Assembly: GCA_903897925.1 (NCBI GenBank)
Contig: CAIUDG010000050.1
Coordinates: 1 to 38,823, forward strand
DNA from: an uncultured beta proteobacterium
Lineage (GTDB): Bacteria; Pseudomonadota; Gammaproteobacteria; Burkholderiales; Burkholderiaceae_C
Direction of reading: 5' to 3'
Length of the DNA: 38,823 nt
Shown here piece after piece: positions 1 to 8,402 of the stretch; positions within the stretch are counted from its first letter, which is position 1, and each line of letters opens with the position of its first letter. The notes beneath the pieces were generated by a model. It saw only the letters and a list, made by a program, of their open reading frames with translations, was not told the origin of the DNA and did no database searches. Both the position numbers and the translations under genes were made by a program.

Positions 1-705
1 ACTGCCCGTGACAAAGGGATTGCTGAGCGCGTAGTAAATCGCCTGGGCAATGTGCTCCGGGCTGCCGGTGCGCCCGACCGGCAGGCGCGCCGCCACGGCG
101 GCAAACTGCGCCGCCTTGGCAGCTGCCGGCATGGCGTCGTAAGCCTCGGTATCGGTCAGCCCGGGCGACACCAGGTTGACCCGGCGCGGCGCCAGTTCGC
201 GCGCCAGGGTACGTGTCACCGCCTCCAGTGCGCCATTCACAGCCGCCAGTCCGACCGTGCCGGGCATGGCGGCGCGCGCGGCAGCACCGCCGACAAAAGT
301 TACGGAAGCGCGCTCGCTGAGCTGCGGCAAAACTGCCTGCACAGCATTCAAAAAGCCGCTCAGCTTCATGTGCAGTGCGCGTTCCAGCGCGTCCATGCCC
401 AAGGTGGCAAAGGGGCCCCAAGCCACATCCGAACTGCCACACAACACCAGATGGTCCACCGCGCTGACCGTTGCCAACACCTCGCGCGCGGCTGCATGCG
501 CACGCAGATCAAGCACCAGGCCGTGCGTGGCCGCGCCCGGAAATTCGGCCTGCAGGCGCTGCAGCGCCTGCTGCACGCCCTCGCTGGAACGGCCGCTCAG
601 CGTCACCCGCTGGCCTGCCGCCAGGCACTGGCGCGCCAGTGCAAAGCCAATGCCTTTGGTCGCGCCCAACAGCAGCGCGTGGGACGAGTTTTGTTTGTTT
701 GTCAT
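1..705 (-). CDS. SDR-family protein with degenerate active site (3' end outside window)
   Basis: Short-chain dehydrogenase/reductase fold, open at the window edge so the C-terminus is missing. The ATG at 705-703 is preceded by a good AAGGAAA ribosome site. The N-terminal Rossmann motif (GATKGIG, about residues 14-20) binds NAD(P). The usual catalytic YxxxK is absent: at its expected place the sequence reads LAAVN (L153, N157), and the upstream serine is a glycine in FVGGAA. Other SDR landmarks such as the ARELAP helix and NLVSPG are present. SDRs with this AAVN-type site exist and are annotated as oxidoreductases, but their chemistry is unclear, so a cofactor-binding or atypical role is possible. 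It lies 29 bp downstream of the F420/NADP-oxidoreductase-like gene on the same strand, probably one operon divergent from the LysR gene. Confidence 0.85.
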   Translation of the reverse strand, partial: MTNKQNSSHALLLGATKGIGFALARQCLAAGQRVTLSGRSSEGVQQALQRLQAEFPGAATHGLVLDLRAHAAAREVLATVSAVDHLVLCGSSDVAWGPFATLGMDALERALHMKLSGFLNAVQAVLPQLSERASVTFVGGAAARAAMPGTVGLAAVNGALEAVTRTLARELAPRRVNLVSPGLTDTEAYDAMPAAAKAAQFAAVAARLPVGRTGSPEHIAQAIYYALSNPFVTGS

Positions 706-734
706 GCTGAATTTCCTTGTCTGTGCGGCCGGAC

Positions 735-1406
735 TCAGGCCTTTTGACCCAACAGGCTAAAGCCGTGCGTCCAGTGGTTGTTGCGAAAGCCATAGCTGAT
801 CCAGACCATCGCCAGCGGCTCCAGCAAACGGCTGGCCTGGATATCCCCCATATCGATCGCCGTGCGCCAGCCAAACGCCTTGAGCAGTGCGCTCACCTCG
901 GCCTTGGCTTGGGCGTCGTTGCCAGCAATGAACATGTCCGGCGTGCCGTCCGGCAGCTGCGGACGGACCATGTGCCCGGCGGTAATCGTGTTGAAAGCCT
1001 TGACCACCTTGGCGCCCGGCAACAGACGCTGCACCAGTTCACCCGCCGAGTCACTGTGGCCCAGCGCCAGGCTCGGCTGACCGGTAGAGAAGTCCAGCGG
1101 ATTGCTGGGATCGATCACCAGCTTGCCGGCCAGATGCACCGGGCCAACGGCCTCCAGCGCCTGCTGCAAACCGCCCCAGGGCAGCGCCAGTACCGCCACC
1201 TGGCAGGCTTTGGCCGCATCGGCAAAGCTGGCGGCGCTGGCGCCGGGCACCGCGGCCAGGGCTTCGCGGGTCTTGCTGCCGGCGACATCCCGGGTACCGA
1301 AAACGACGCGATAACCCTGTTCCAAAAAGCCCTTGGCAAGGGCGATGCCGACCACGCCGTTGCCCAGAATGGCGACGGTTTGTTGAGAAGAAGTAGCGTT
1401 GCTCAT
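735..1406 (-). CDS. NADPH-dependent F420 reductase-like NAD(P)-binding protein
   Basis: 223 residues. An N-terminal dinucleotide-binding motif (AILGNGVVGIALAKGF) is followed by GTRD, as in the F420:NADP oxidoreductase / ferric-reductase-like (F420_oxidored, COG2085) family. The motifs VIDPSNPLDF and VVKAFNT are also typical. Betaproteobacteria generally lack F420, so this member probably uses NADPH to reduce another flavin or small molecule (inference). The ATG at 1406 was chosen over upstream in-frame codons because AAGGAAAT lies directly before it and the family motif begins within 10 residues. It is first in a likely two-gene operon with the SDR-like gene and diverges from a LysR-type regulator, the classic arrangement for LysR control of the neighbour. 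Confidence 0.88.
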   Translation of the reverse strand: MSNATSSQQTVAILGNGVVGIALAKGFLEQGYRVVFGTRDVAGSKTREALAAVPGASAASFADAAKACQVAVLALPWGGLQQALEAVGPVHLAGKLVIDPSNPLDFSTGQPSLALGHSDSAGELVQRLLPGAKVVKAFNTITAGHMVRPQLPDGTPDMFIAGNDAQAKAEVSALLKAFGWRTAIDMGDIQASRLLEPLAMVWISYGFRNNHWTHGFSLLGQKA

Positions 1407-1476
1407 GGTGATTTCCTTGGTTTGAAAATAAATCGTTAATAAAAATGGCCTGCGAACGGGGTGTATTCTGGGTCGC

Positions 1477-1497
1477 GGCATTCGAATAGTGAATGCC
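1477..1497. promoter_or_regulatory. LysR-type operator palindrome
   Basis: Perfect 7-bp inverted repeat GGCATTC-N7-GAATGCC. It contains a T-N11-A core (T1481 to A1493), the hallmark of LysR-type binding sites. It lies between the divergent oxidoreductase and LysR genes, 45 bp before the LysR ATG and 71 bp before the other ATG, so it could serve both autoregulation and activation of the neighbour. Function is inferred from position and symmetry. Confidence 0.6.
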
Positions 1498-1529
1498 ATG
1501 TACACTCCGCACACTCACAACCTGAAGTT

Positions 1530-1535
1530 CATAAT
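1530..1535 (+). promoter_or_regulatory. -10-like hexamer of the LysR gene
   Basis: CATAAT lies 6 nt before the LysR ATG at 1542, and no Shine-Dalgarno sequence is visible. If used, transcription would start at or next to the start codon, giving a leaderless mRNA. The same layout recurs at other genes in the window. Confidence 0.4.
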
Positions 1536-1541
1536 CACGCC

Positions 1542-2498
1542 ATGGATGCCACCCAGCGCGTACGCGCCATGCTGTCTTTTGTCCAGGCCGCAGACCGCGG
1601 CAGCTTTGCCGCGGCGGCGCGCACCCTGGGCATTTCCGCCGCAGCGGTGGGCAAGAATGTGGCCGGCCTGGAAGGCGCCCTTGGGGTCCGGCTGATGAAC
1701 CGCAGCACCCGCTCACTGCAGCTGACATCTGAAGGGCAATCGTTTTTGCTAGGCGCCCGGGACGCCATCAACGCCCTGGACGCCGCCATTGACGGCGTCG
1801 CCGCCCAGCGCGCCGAGCCCGCCGGGCGTGTGCGCATCACTTGCAGCAATGGCTTTGGCCACCGTTACCTGATGCCACTGGTGCCGCAACTGATGGCGCG
1901 CTATCCGGCGCTGGTGCTGGAAGTCGAATTTGATGACCGGCGGGTGGACATCGTGCGCGATGGTTTTGACCTGGCCTTTCGCGGCGGGCAACTGGAAGAC
2001 AGCAGTCTGGTGTCGCGCCAGATCTGCGCCCTGCACACCGTGCTGGTGGCAGCACCCAGCTATCTGGAGCGCCACGGCATCCCGCGCCGGGTTGCCGACC
2101 TGTCGCAGCACCGTGCCATAGCGGTGCGTTTTCTCAACGGCCAGACCTCGCCGTGGTCCTTCAAGGCGGCCCATGGCAACGCGCTGCAAGCCTGGCTGCC
2201 AGACCCGGCGGTGCTGGTGGTCTCCGACCCGCAGGCCGCCGTGGCAGCGGCGGTCAGCGGCCTGGGCATCACGCAAGCCGGTGTGCACCATGCCTGGGAG
2301 CACCTGAAATCAGGCCAGCTCAAGGTGGTGCTGGCGCGCCAGCATGCCAGCGGCGGGCGCGCCATGGCGCTGCAATATCCGCACCGCGCCCTGGTGGCGC
2401 CCCGGGTCCGCGTCACGGTGGAGTTTCTGTTGCAGGCAATGGCGCACATCGAAGCGCTGCAGGTTTCGCTGGAGCAGCTCAAAGCCTATTCCGTGTAA
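1542..2498 (+). CDS. LysR-family transcriptional regulator
   Basis: 318 residues, normal for the family. Residues 1-60 form the winged helix-turn-helix (VQAADRGSFAAAARTLGIS, then VGKNVAGLEGALGVRLMNRS). Residues about 90-295 form the periplasmic-binding-protein-like effector domain, starting near GRVRITCSNGFGHRYLMPLV. The closest recognisable subgroup is the DsdA/AaeR-like set that often sits next to SDR or quinone-reductase genes. The ATG at 1542 fits the conserved start MDATQRVRAMLSFVQ; upstream in-frame sequence is not conserved-looking and runs through the operator palindrome. It is divergent from the oxidoreductase/SDR pair, which is its likely target. The effector is unknown. Confidence 0.92.
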   Translation: MDATQRVRAMLSFVQAADRGSFAAAARTLGISAAAVGKNVAGLEGALGVRLMNRSTRSLQLTSEGQSFLLGARDAINALDAAIDGVAAQRAEPAGRVRITCSNGFGHRYLMPLVPQLMARYPALVLEVEFDDRRVDIVRDGFDLAFRGGQLEDSSLVSRQICALHTVLVAAPSYLERHGIPRRVADLSQHRAIAVRFLNGQTSPWSFKAAHGNALQAWLPDPAVLVVSDPQAAVAAAVSGLGITQAGVHHAWEHLKSGQLKVVLARQHASGGRAMALQYPHRALVAPRVRVTVEFLLQAMAHIEALQVSLEQLKAYSV

Positions 2499-2554
2499 CT
2501 CGGAAAACACCCGGTTGCGGCGCTTTTGGCCGCGCGGACCGGCGCGCGCTGGTC

Positions 2555-3058
2555 TCAGGCGGAGACGTTGAGCAGCGAGCCGGTGGATTGCGTGGTGTTC
2601 TTGCTGCCTTGAACGCCATAAAACTGCGCCGGCGGTGAGGCCGGATAGCTGGCGGTCCAGAAATTGTCAGCGATCTGGAACAGGCTGGAGGTCACTATAT
2701 TTTTCTGTGCCGGATTGCTGTAACTGTCACTCAGCAGCGACTTTCCGAACTGCAGCACGCTGCTCAAGTCCTCCACATAGGAGGCACCGCGCTGGCCCAA
2801 TATCTTGGGGGTGCTGGTGACTGGGGCTTGTGCGCTGGGGGCGCTATTGCCTGGCGCTGCGGTCGCACTGGTGTCGCTGGCATGGGCTTTCTGGCGTGCC
2901 TGCGCGGCCACTTTGTCCTGCTGGTCGGCCTGCGCGCGCAGGGATTTGGCATCGGCCTCGGCCTGCTCGGCATCGTGCAAAGCCTTATCACGCCGGGCGC
3001 TGGCAAAGCTTGCCTGCAACGAAGGCGTGGCGCTATTGGTGGCAGTGATGGCAACCAT
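2555..3058 (-). CDS. Hypothetical protein with N-terminal coiled coil
   Basis: 167 residues, not assigned to a family. Residues about 14-60 are rich in Ala, Lys, Glu and Gln with heptad-like spacing (DKALHDAEQAEADAKSLRAQ), indicating a coiled coil. A Thr/Ser/Pro/Ala-rich linker follows, then a more globular C-terminus containing ILGQRGASYVEDLSSVLQFG. There is no signal peptide or membrane segment. The start MVAITATNSATPSLQ at 3058 is preferred over the in-frame codon at 3151, because the extra residues are Arg-rich and look non-coding. The ribosome site is weak. It converges with the LysR gene; the gap of 56 bp holds only a weak GC-rich hairpin. Codon use resembles the neighbours. Confidence 0.65.
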   Translation of the reverse strand: MVAITATNSATPSLQASFASARRDKALHDAEQAEADAKSLRAQADQQDKVAAQARQKAHASDTSATAAPGNSAPSAQAPVTSTPKILGQRGASYVEDLSSVLQFGKSLLSDSYSNPAQKNIVTSSLFQIADNFWTASYPASPPAQFYGVQGSKNTTQSTGSLLNVSA

Positions 3059-3231
3059 AAAGTGAGACTTCAGTTGGCGCAGTTCTGCGCGTGGCTCTCT
3101 GTGTGGCCGCCATCTTTGCACGCGCAACCGAATAATGCAATAGCCTGGCACCCCATTCCAACCGGTTTGCGCCGTGGATCGCAGAAAAACCCGAGCAATT
3201 CAGCGGTGCCAGCACGCCAGGGCGCCAGGGC

Positions 3232-3756
3232 TTAGCTATTGGGCGTTGCTGCCTTGGTTTTCAAGGCTTGCAGGTCCTTGGCCATCTGCTGCGACAGCGT
3301 GCGGATCTGCTCCAGTGCCGGCGCCATAAATGCCGGCAGGGCGGCCATCAGGCCTTGCATCAGCTGCGGCATTTTGACCACCATCGACCGGCCGGCCGGG
3401 CTTTGGTAGAAAGCGATCAGGCCATCAACCTCTTCCTGGGTGAAATATTGGGTATACAGCTGCACATACAGCGGCTGCAAGCGCGCCATGGTCAGTTGAT
3501 CCGCCATCACCTGGCTGAGCTTGGCGCGGTAGCTGTCGATTACTTGCTGCTCCTCGGGGCTGGGTTTGCGGCCTTGCAGGGCCTGCTCCATGCTGGCCTT
3601 CATGGTGCTGTTGAGCTGCGGCTTGACAACGTCCAGAATTTTTTCCGCCTGCAGCAGTGTCAACAGCTGCTCAACCGACTGCTGCGAGGGCGCCGCCGCC
3701 TGCGCCATGAATGGCAACAGAACCAAAACCAGCATCAACACCAAGCGTTTCATCAT
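3232..3756 (-). CDS. DUF2059 domain protein, exported
   Basis: 174 residues. A clear signal peptide (MMKRLVLMLVLVLLPFMAQA, cleavage after AQA) is followed by a helical DUF2059 domain, with SVEQLLTLLQAEKILD near the N-terminus and the family-typical EEVDGLIAFYQSPAGRSMVVKMPQ around residues 105-130. DUF2059 proteins are periplasmic with no settled function. The start is the first Met of the doublet; AGGAG is visible a few bases upstream. It appears monocistronic, with about 170 bp to the next gene on its 3' side. Confidence 0.9.
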   Translation of the reverse strand: MMKRLVLMLVLVLLPFMAQAAAPSQQSVEQLLTLLQAEKILDVVKPQLNSTMKASMEQALQGRKPSPEEQQVIDSYRAKLSQVMADQLTMARLQPLYVQLYTQYFTQEEVDGLIAFYQSPAGRSMVVKMPQLMQGLMAALPAFMAPALEQIRTLSQQMAKDLQALKTKAATPNS

Positions 3757-3826
3757 GCACTCCTAAAGGCGCCAGATAAGCCAATCACGCTGCGGCCGAC
3801 GCCATCGGCGACCTGCCCCGCACAAA

Positions 3827-4051
3827 TCAAAGAGGATGCAAGCCCGAAGGCTCGGTGTCCACATAGTCCTGCACAACGACGGTATCACTCCAACCGGGTT
3901 CCTCGTCATCGGCCAAGAATTCGGTTGCCTGAAAGTCGGCATTGGCGGCGACCGGGGCGGTGTGCTGCGCCATGGAATCTTGCGCGGTCACCTGCCCATC
4001 GTGCAGTGGTGTGTGCTTTTTCAAGAAGTTCCAACTTGATGCAAGTGACAT
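3827..4051 (-). CDS. Small acidic hypothetical protein
   Basis: 74 residues, no recognised family. The composition is that of a soluble acidic protein, with a DDEEPGWSD patch and a C-terminus rich in Asp, Thr and Val, unlike the Arg/Pro/Ala-rich translations produced by chance in GC-rich DNA. GGAGA lies 6 nt before the ATG, and a TATAGT hexamer lies about 50 bp upstream in the same direction. It occupies the otherwise empty 3757-4180 stretch between the DUF2059 gene and the EamA transporter. It may be a real small gene, but without homology this rests on the ribosome site and composition alone. Confidence 0.45.
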   Translation of the reverse strand: MSLASSWNFLKKHTPLHDGQVTAQDSMAQHTAPVAANADFQATEFLADDEEPGWSDTVVVQDYVDTEPSGLHPL

Positions 4052-4180
4052 TCAATGTCTCCATTTTTTACACGGACTGTATGGGGAAACAGGACTATAC
4101 AGCCTCGGTGCATACCCGCAGCGCGGGATCGGCAGGAAAATTGGGAGCCGCACCAAAACCCGCAACAGACCAGACCAACG

Positions 4181-5098
4181 CTAGCGCCGGCTGCAGACAT
4201 ACACACCGGCGAACACCAGCACACTGCCGGCCAGCACCCAGGTATTGAAAGGTTCGCCCAGAATCAGCACCCCCATGGTGATGGTCGACATCGGGCCGAC
4301 CATGCCAACCTGCGCCACCAGGCCCGCGCCGATGCGCTCAATGCCCATCATCACCAGCAGCACTGGCACCACGGTACAGGCAGTAGCGTTCAGCAGCGAC
4401 AGCCAGACCACCTGCGGCGCCACCGCAAACGCCAGGCTGAGCGGGCGCGCCAACAGAAACTGGCCAATACACAGCACGCAGGCGACACTGGTCGCCAGCC
4501 CGGCCAGTCGCAGCGAGCCCAGACGCTGCACCAGTTCCCCGCTATAGGACAGGTACACCGCATAACTGATGGCGCTAAGCAGCACCAGCAAGGTGCCCCA
4601 GGCCACGTCCGCCCCGGCCAGCGTCACCTCATGGCCAAACACCAGCAACACGCCGCCATAACTGATAAGCATGCCCAGCGCCTGGGCGCGACCGATGCGC
4701 TTGCCGTACAGCAGCAAACCCAACAGCAGCACCAAGGTGGGGTTGAGGTACAAAATCAGGCGCTCCAGCGACGCACTGACATAGGCCAGGCCGGCAAAAT
4801 CCAGATAGCTCGCCAGGTAATAGCCAGTGATGCCCAGGCCCAGCACCCCGAGCAGGTCGCGCCGTGTCAGTGCCGGCGCAGCTACGCCGTCGCGGCTACG
4901 GCTGCCGCGGTAGGCAATCAGCAGGAAAAACGGCAACGCAAACAACATGCGCAACATGATCAGCGTGACCGCGTCCACGCCATAGCGGTAGGCCAGCTTG
5001 ACAATGATGGCTTTGCCGCTGAAGGCAATCGAGCCGGCCATGGCCAGCGCCAGCCCCCCCAGCAAAGGTGGCCGGACCGGCGCCACCGCCGTGCTCAT
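4181..5098 (-). CDS. EamA/DMT-family transporter
   Basis: 305 residues, ten predicted membrane helices in two EamA repeats. The first repeat begins at about residue 12 (LLGGLALAMAGSIAFSGKAIIVKLAY) and the second at about residue 160 (AWGTLLVLLSAISYAVYLS). The repeat-end signatures ERLILYLNPTLVLLLGLLLYGKRI and GPMSTITMGVLILGEPF are typical of drug/metabolite exporters. The substrate cannot be read from sequence. The ATG at 5098 overlaps the stop of the upstream DUF808 gene by 4 bp (ATGA), indicating translational coupling; a longer in-frame reading would run through that gene and has no membrane character. Confidence 0.92.
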   Translation of the reverse strand: MSTAVAPVRPPLLGGLALAMAGSIAFSGKAIIVKLAYRYGVDAVTLIMLRMLFALPFFLLIAYRGSRSRDGVAAPALTRRDLLGVLGLGITGYYLASYLDFAGLAYVSASLERLILYLNPTLVLLLGLLLYGKRIGRAQALGMLISYGGVLLVFGHEVTLAGADVAWGTLLVLLSAISYAVYLSYSGELVQRLGSLRLAGLATSVACVLCIGQFLLARPLSLAFAVAPQVVWLSLLNATACTVVPVLLVMMGIERIGAGLVAQVGMVGPMSTITMGVLILGEPFNTWVLAGSVLVFAGVYVCSRR

Positions 5099-6048
5099 GG
5101 CTGCGCCGGGCGCAGGCGCTGGCCCAGATGCAGCGCCAGGTACACCAGTCCCCCGGCGGCCAGGCCGACCAGCAGTTCCAGCAACCAGGCCGCGCCGCGC
5201 CGCGCCACGGACAGCAGCAGCGAGGCGTCCGGCGTCTGGGTCCACAGTGCCGCCAGGCCGTCGGTCAGCGCATGCAACCATGGCAAACCATGCAGCAGGA
5301 TGCCGCCGCCGACCATGAACATGGCGGCGGTTCCCAGCACCGCCAGGGCTTTCATCAGCAGCGGCGCGGCACGCAGCAAACCCCAGCCGATACGGCGCAG
5401 CAAAGCCGCAGCGGCACCGGGCGCCGTGCGGCGGCTCAGGTACAAGCCCAGGTCGTCTATCTTCACAATCGCCGCCACCAGGCCATACACGCCCACCGTC
5501 ATCAGCAGCGCCACCCCGGCCAGCACCCAGAGCTGGGTCAACCAGGGACTGTGCTGCACCGTGCCCAGGGTGATGACAATGATTTCGGCCGACAGCACGA
5601 AGTCGGTACGAATCGCGCCCTGGATCTTTTCGTATTCGAGCTGTACCAGATCCGCCTGCGGATCAGCCAGCGCCTGCAGCAAGTGCTGCGCGTCGGCCTG
5701 TGATTCGTGCGCGTCCTGCAGGTATTTTTCGGCCAGCTTTTCCACGCCCTCAAAGCACAAATAGGCGCCGCCCAGCATCAGCAGGGGCGTAATCACCCAG
5801 GGCAGCAACACACTCAACAGCAACGCCATCGGCACCAGAATGGCCTTGTTGCGCAGCGAACCCAAGCCCACCGCCCAGACCACCGGCAACTCGCGCTCGG
5901 CAGCCACCCCGGCGAGTTGCTGGGCGTTCAGCGCCAGGTCGTCGCCGACCACGCCGGCGGTCTTCTGCGCCGCCACTTTGGTCAGCAGCGCCACATCGTC
6001 CAAAACGGAGGCAATGTCATCGATCAGGGCAAAAAGACTGCTGGCCAT
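5095..6048 (-). CDS. DUF808 family inner-membrane protein
   Basis: 317 residues, the usual length for the YedI/DUF808 family. It opens with the family signature SLFALIDDIASVLDDVALLTK followed by GVVGDDLALNAQQ. Several hydrophobic segments follow, with DUF808 landmarks such as GGAYLCFEGVEKLAEK and TDFVLSAEIIVI. It is an integral membrane protein of unknown function. The ATG at 6048 places the family signature at residue 3; another in-frame ATG lies at 6078 and cannot be excluded. The 3' end overlaps the EamA gene by 4 bp, so the pair is a two-gene operon. It diverges from the exonuclease gene at 6189. Confidence 0.9.
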   Translation of the reverse strand: MASSLFALIDDIASVLDDVALLTKVAAQKTAGVVGDDLALNAQQLAGVAAERELPVVWAVGLGSLRNKAILVPMALLLSVLLPWVITPLLMLGGAYLCFEGVEKLAEKYLQDAHESQADAQHLLQALADPQADLVQLEYEKIQGAIRTDFVLSAEIIVITLGTVQHSPWLTQLWVLAGVALLMTVGVYGLVAAIVKIDDLGLYLSRRTAPGAAAALLRRIGWGLLRAAPLLMKALAVLGTAAMFMVGGGILLHGLPWLHALTDGLAALWTQTPDASLLLSVARRGAAWLLELLVGLAAGGLVYLALHLGQRLRPAQP

Positions 6049-6188
6049 GCGGGGTCCGTGGTTTTCAGGAAACGGCATTGTCGCAGCCCGGCACACACTG
6101 GCCGGCGCAAGCCGCCGCCGCGGCACCTTTATTTGCCAACGCAGGCACGCGCCTGTAGGACAATCGCGCTTACGCTTTTGCCAACACC

Positions 6189-6749
6189 ATGCCAACCACT
6201 GCTGCCGTCCTCGCCACCGACACCCGCTTCGCACCCACCGTGCTGGATGTCGAGGCCTCGGGCTTTGGCCGCAACAGCTACCCGATCGAGGTCGGCTTTG
6301 TGCTGCCTACCGGCCTCACCTACTGCACCTTGATCCGCCCGGAAGACGACTGGACCCACTGGGACGCACAAGCGGCCCAGATCCACCACATCAGCCGCGC
6401 CCTGATCATCGACCGCGGCCTGCCGGCGCACCTGGTGGCGCAGAAGCTCAACAGCGAGCTGCGCGGCCAGACCGTGTATTCCGACGGCTGGGCCAATGAC
6501 TACACCTGGCTCGGCATGCTCTACGAAGCCGCCGGCATCTCCCCCTCGTTCCGGCTGGAAAACCTGCGCATTCTGCTCAGCGAAGCCGAGGCCGACCAGT
6601 GGCACCGCGTGAAAGACCAGGTCAGCGCAGAAAACCTGCTGCAGCGCCACCGCGCCAGCTCCGACGCGCGCCTGTTGCAACTGACCTTCCAGCGCCTGCG
6701 TCAGAACGTCAGCACCAGCAACGCCAGCGCGCCCCGGCATGCCGGCTGA
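6189..6749 (+). CDS. DEDD-family 3'-5' exonuclease-like protein
   Basis: 186 residues. The acidic metal-binding residues of the DnaQ-like exonuclease fold can be followed: D and E in VLDVEASG (about residues 19-21), D in YSDGWANDYTWL (about residue 98-103), and D in the C-terminal HRASSDARLL. The IHHISRALI segment after the first strands also fits. Such stand-alone proteins trim RNA or DNA 3' ends; the substrate here is unknown. There is no Shine-Dalgarno, but a GACAAT hexamer lies at 6159-6164. The 3' end overlaps the dusC start by 11 bp, so the two are co-translated. Confidence 0.8.
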   Translation: MPTTAAVLATDTRFAPTVLDVEASGFGRNSYPIEVGFVLPTGLTYCTLIRPEDDWTHWDAQAAQIHHISRALIIDRGLPAHLVAQKLNSELRGQTVYSDGWANDYTWLGMLYEAAGISPSFRLENLRILLSEAEADQWHRVKDQVSAENLLQRHRASSDARLLQLTFQRLRQNVSTSNASAPRHAG

Positions 6750-7755
6750 AAGCCGCCCGCTGCTGCTGCTCGCGCCCATGGAAGGGCTGCTCGACTTTGT
6801 GCTGCGCGACATCCTCACGCGCAAGGGCGGCATTGACCGCTGCGTCAGCGAATTCATCCGCATCACCAACACCCTGCTGCCGGCACGCACGTTCGAACGC
6901 ATCGTGCCGGAGTTGCGCCATGGCGGGCGCACCTTTTCCGGTGTGCCGGTGCGGGCCCAGCTGCTGGGCTCGGACCCGCACTGCCTGGCCGACAACGCGG
7001 CCCAGCTGGCTGCCCTGGGGCCGCACGGCATCGACCTCAACTTTGGTTGCCCGGCGCGTGTCGTCAACCGCCACGGCGGTGGTGCTGCACTACTGGAAGA
7101 TCCAGAATTGCTGCTGCGCATCGTGGCCGCAGTGCGCCGCGCCGTGCCAGCCAGCATGCCGGTGTCGGCAAAAATGCGCCTGGGCCTGCACGACGACCGG
7201 CGCGCCGAAGAATGCGCCTTGGCGCTGCAACAAGGCGGCGCCGATGAACTGGTGGTGCACGCCCGCACCAAAGCCGACGCCTATCGGCCGCCGGCCTATT
7301 GGCAGCGCATTGCCGACATCCGCGCCGTGGTGCAAATTCCAGTGATTGCCAATGGCGAAATCTGGACCATCGAAGACGCCCGGCGCTGCCGTTCCGAGTC
7401 CGGCAGCCAGAGCCTGATGCTGGGCCGCGGCATGGTGCGCGACCCGGGCCTGGCGCTGGCGATCTTGCGCGATGGCATGGGCAACAGCGTGCCGCCATCG
7501 GACCCACAGCCGCTGATCAGCTGGGACGCCCTGCTGCCGCTGGTGGCCGATTTCTGGCATTTGGTGCGCACCCGGTTGGACCGCAAAAAGCAGGCCGGGC
7601 GGCTCAAGCAATGGCTGAATTTCCTGCGCCTGCGCTATCCGCAGGCACAGCTGGCGTACCTGGCGCTACGCAGCGTCAACGACCCGCTGCTGATCGATCA
7701 ATGGATCGCCAGCCAGCGCGCACCCGCCACACCGCTGATTACAGCGGACGCTTGA
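6739..7755 (+). CDS. dusC: tRNA-dihydrouridine(16) synthase DusC
   Basis: 338 residues, slightly longer than E. coli DusC. This is a flavin (FMN) enzyme that reduces uridine 16 of tRNA using NADPH. Seen in sequence: the N-terminal LLLAPMEGLLDFVLRDILT, typical of the DusC subgroup; the TIM-barrel LNFGCPARVVNRHGGGAALL containing the catalytic Cys; VSAKMRLGL; VHARTKADAY; IANGEIW; and GRGMVRDP phosphate binding. The start overlaps the preceding exonuclease gene. The stop is in tail-to-tail overlap (17 bp) with the acetyltransferase on the other strand. Confidence 0.95.
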   Translation: MPAESRPLLLLAPMEGLLDFVLRDILTRKGGIDRCVSEFIRITNTLLPARTFERIVPELRHGGRTFSGVPVRAQLLGSDPHCLADNAAQLAALGPHGIDLNFGCPARVVNRHGGGAALLEDPELLLRIVAAVRRAVPASMPVSAKMRLGLHDDRRAEECALALQQGGADELVVHARTKADAYRPPAYWQRIADIRAVVQIPVIANGEIWTIEDARRCRSESGSQSLMLGRGMVRDPGLALAILRDGMGNSVPPSDPQPLISWDALLPLVADFWHLVRTRLDRKKQAGRLKQWLNFLRLRYPQAQLAYLALRSVNDPLLIDQWIASQRAPATPLITADA

Positions 7756-8263
7756 GGCGAATTTCCTCGATCTTCACGCCGCCCAAAGGCACCGTCTTGG
7801 CGCTGTTGAGTTCGCGCTTGAAACCGGCAAGTTCATGGAAACGCATGGCGCGGTCATTCGAAATCGGCACCCACACCGTGACATGGCTGCAACCTTCTTC
7901 CTGCAGACCTTCACGCGCCGCATCCCACAGCGCTAGGCCAACGCCCCTGGACAAGTGGCTAGCAGCCACATAGATGGCCCAGATTTCGCCCATGGTGGGC
8001 AGGGTGCCCTTGTCGCGGGAACGGTCGAAACCGACGAAACCCACGATCCGGTCTTCGTCGATGGCGACCTGCACCTGCGGTTCGCTGTATTCAATGGCTT
8101 CGCGCCAGTAGGCCTGGCGCTTTTCCAGCGGCAGCACCGGTGCGGGCACATCGGTAAACATGGTCTTGAAGGCATCGCGGACGCTGGCATTGTGCAGTTC
8201 GGCGATTTGCTTGGCATCGCGCAAGGTGGCGGGGCGCACCTTGAAGGTTGTCGTGGTGGACAT
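7739..8263 (-). CDS. GNAT family N-acetyltransferase
   Basis: 174 residues forming a single GNAT domain. The N-terminal FKVRPATLRDAKQIAELHN is the first strand and helix. The acetyl-CoA pyrophosphate loop is SRGVGLALWD (about residues 110-120), preceded by the strand GEIWAIYVAASH. The C-terminal strand VPISNDRAMRFHELAGFKRE is typical. The acceptor is unknown. It is transcribed alone. The upstream region contains an AT-rich stretch around 8283-8300 that could hold the promoter. The 17-bp overlap of its 3' end with dusC is convergent. Confidence 0.92.
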   Translation of the reverse strand: MSTTTTFKVRPATLRDAKQIAELHNASVRDAFKTMFTDVPAPVLPLEKRQAYWREAIEYSEPQVQVAIDEDRIVGFVGFDRSRDKGTLPTMGEIWAIYVAASHLSRGVGLALWDAAREGLQEEGCSHVTVWVPISNDRAMRFHELAGFKRELNSAKTVPLGGVKIEEIRLKRPL

Positions 8264-8402
8264 GGATAAACGTAACCCTGGAAACGAAATATATTAAAAG
8301 TGCTCAATTCTCGCAGGAAATGCGCCGGACTCCCCAACGCATCCTTACAGCGCTGCTATCAGGCCCGGCAAAAGCCGTTTGGCGATGCGGTAAGCTTTGC
8401 GC

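Noticed and set aside
2512..2535. Bidirectional terminator between the convergent LysR and coiled-coil genes
   Set aside because: A GCGGC/GCCGC hairpin is present but short and lacks T-runs on either strand.
4055..5764. 569-codon open frame on the + strand
   Set aside because: Runs antisense to the EamA and DUF808 genes; Gln/His/Arg/Ala-rich translation with no domain, typical of chance frames in GC-rich DNA.
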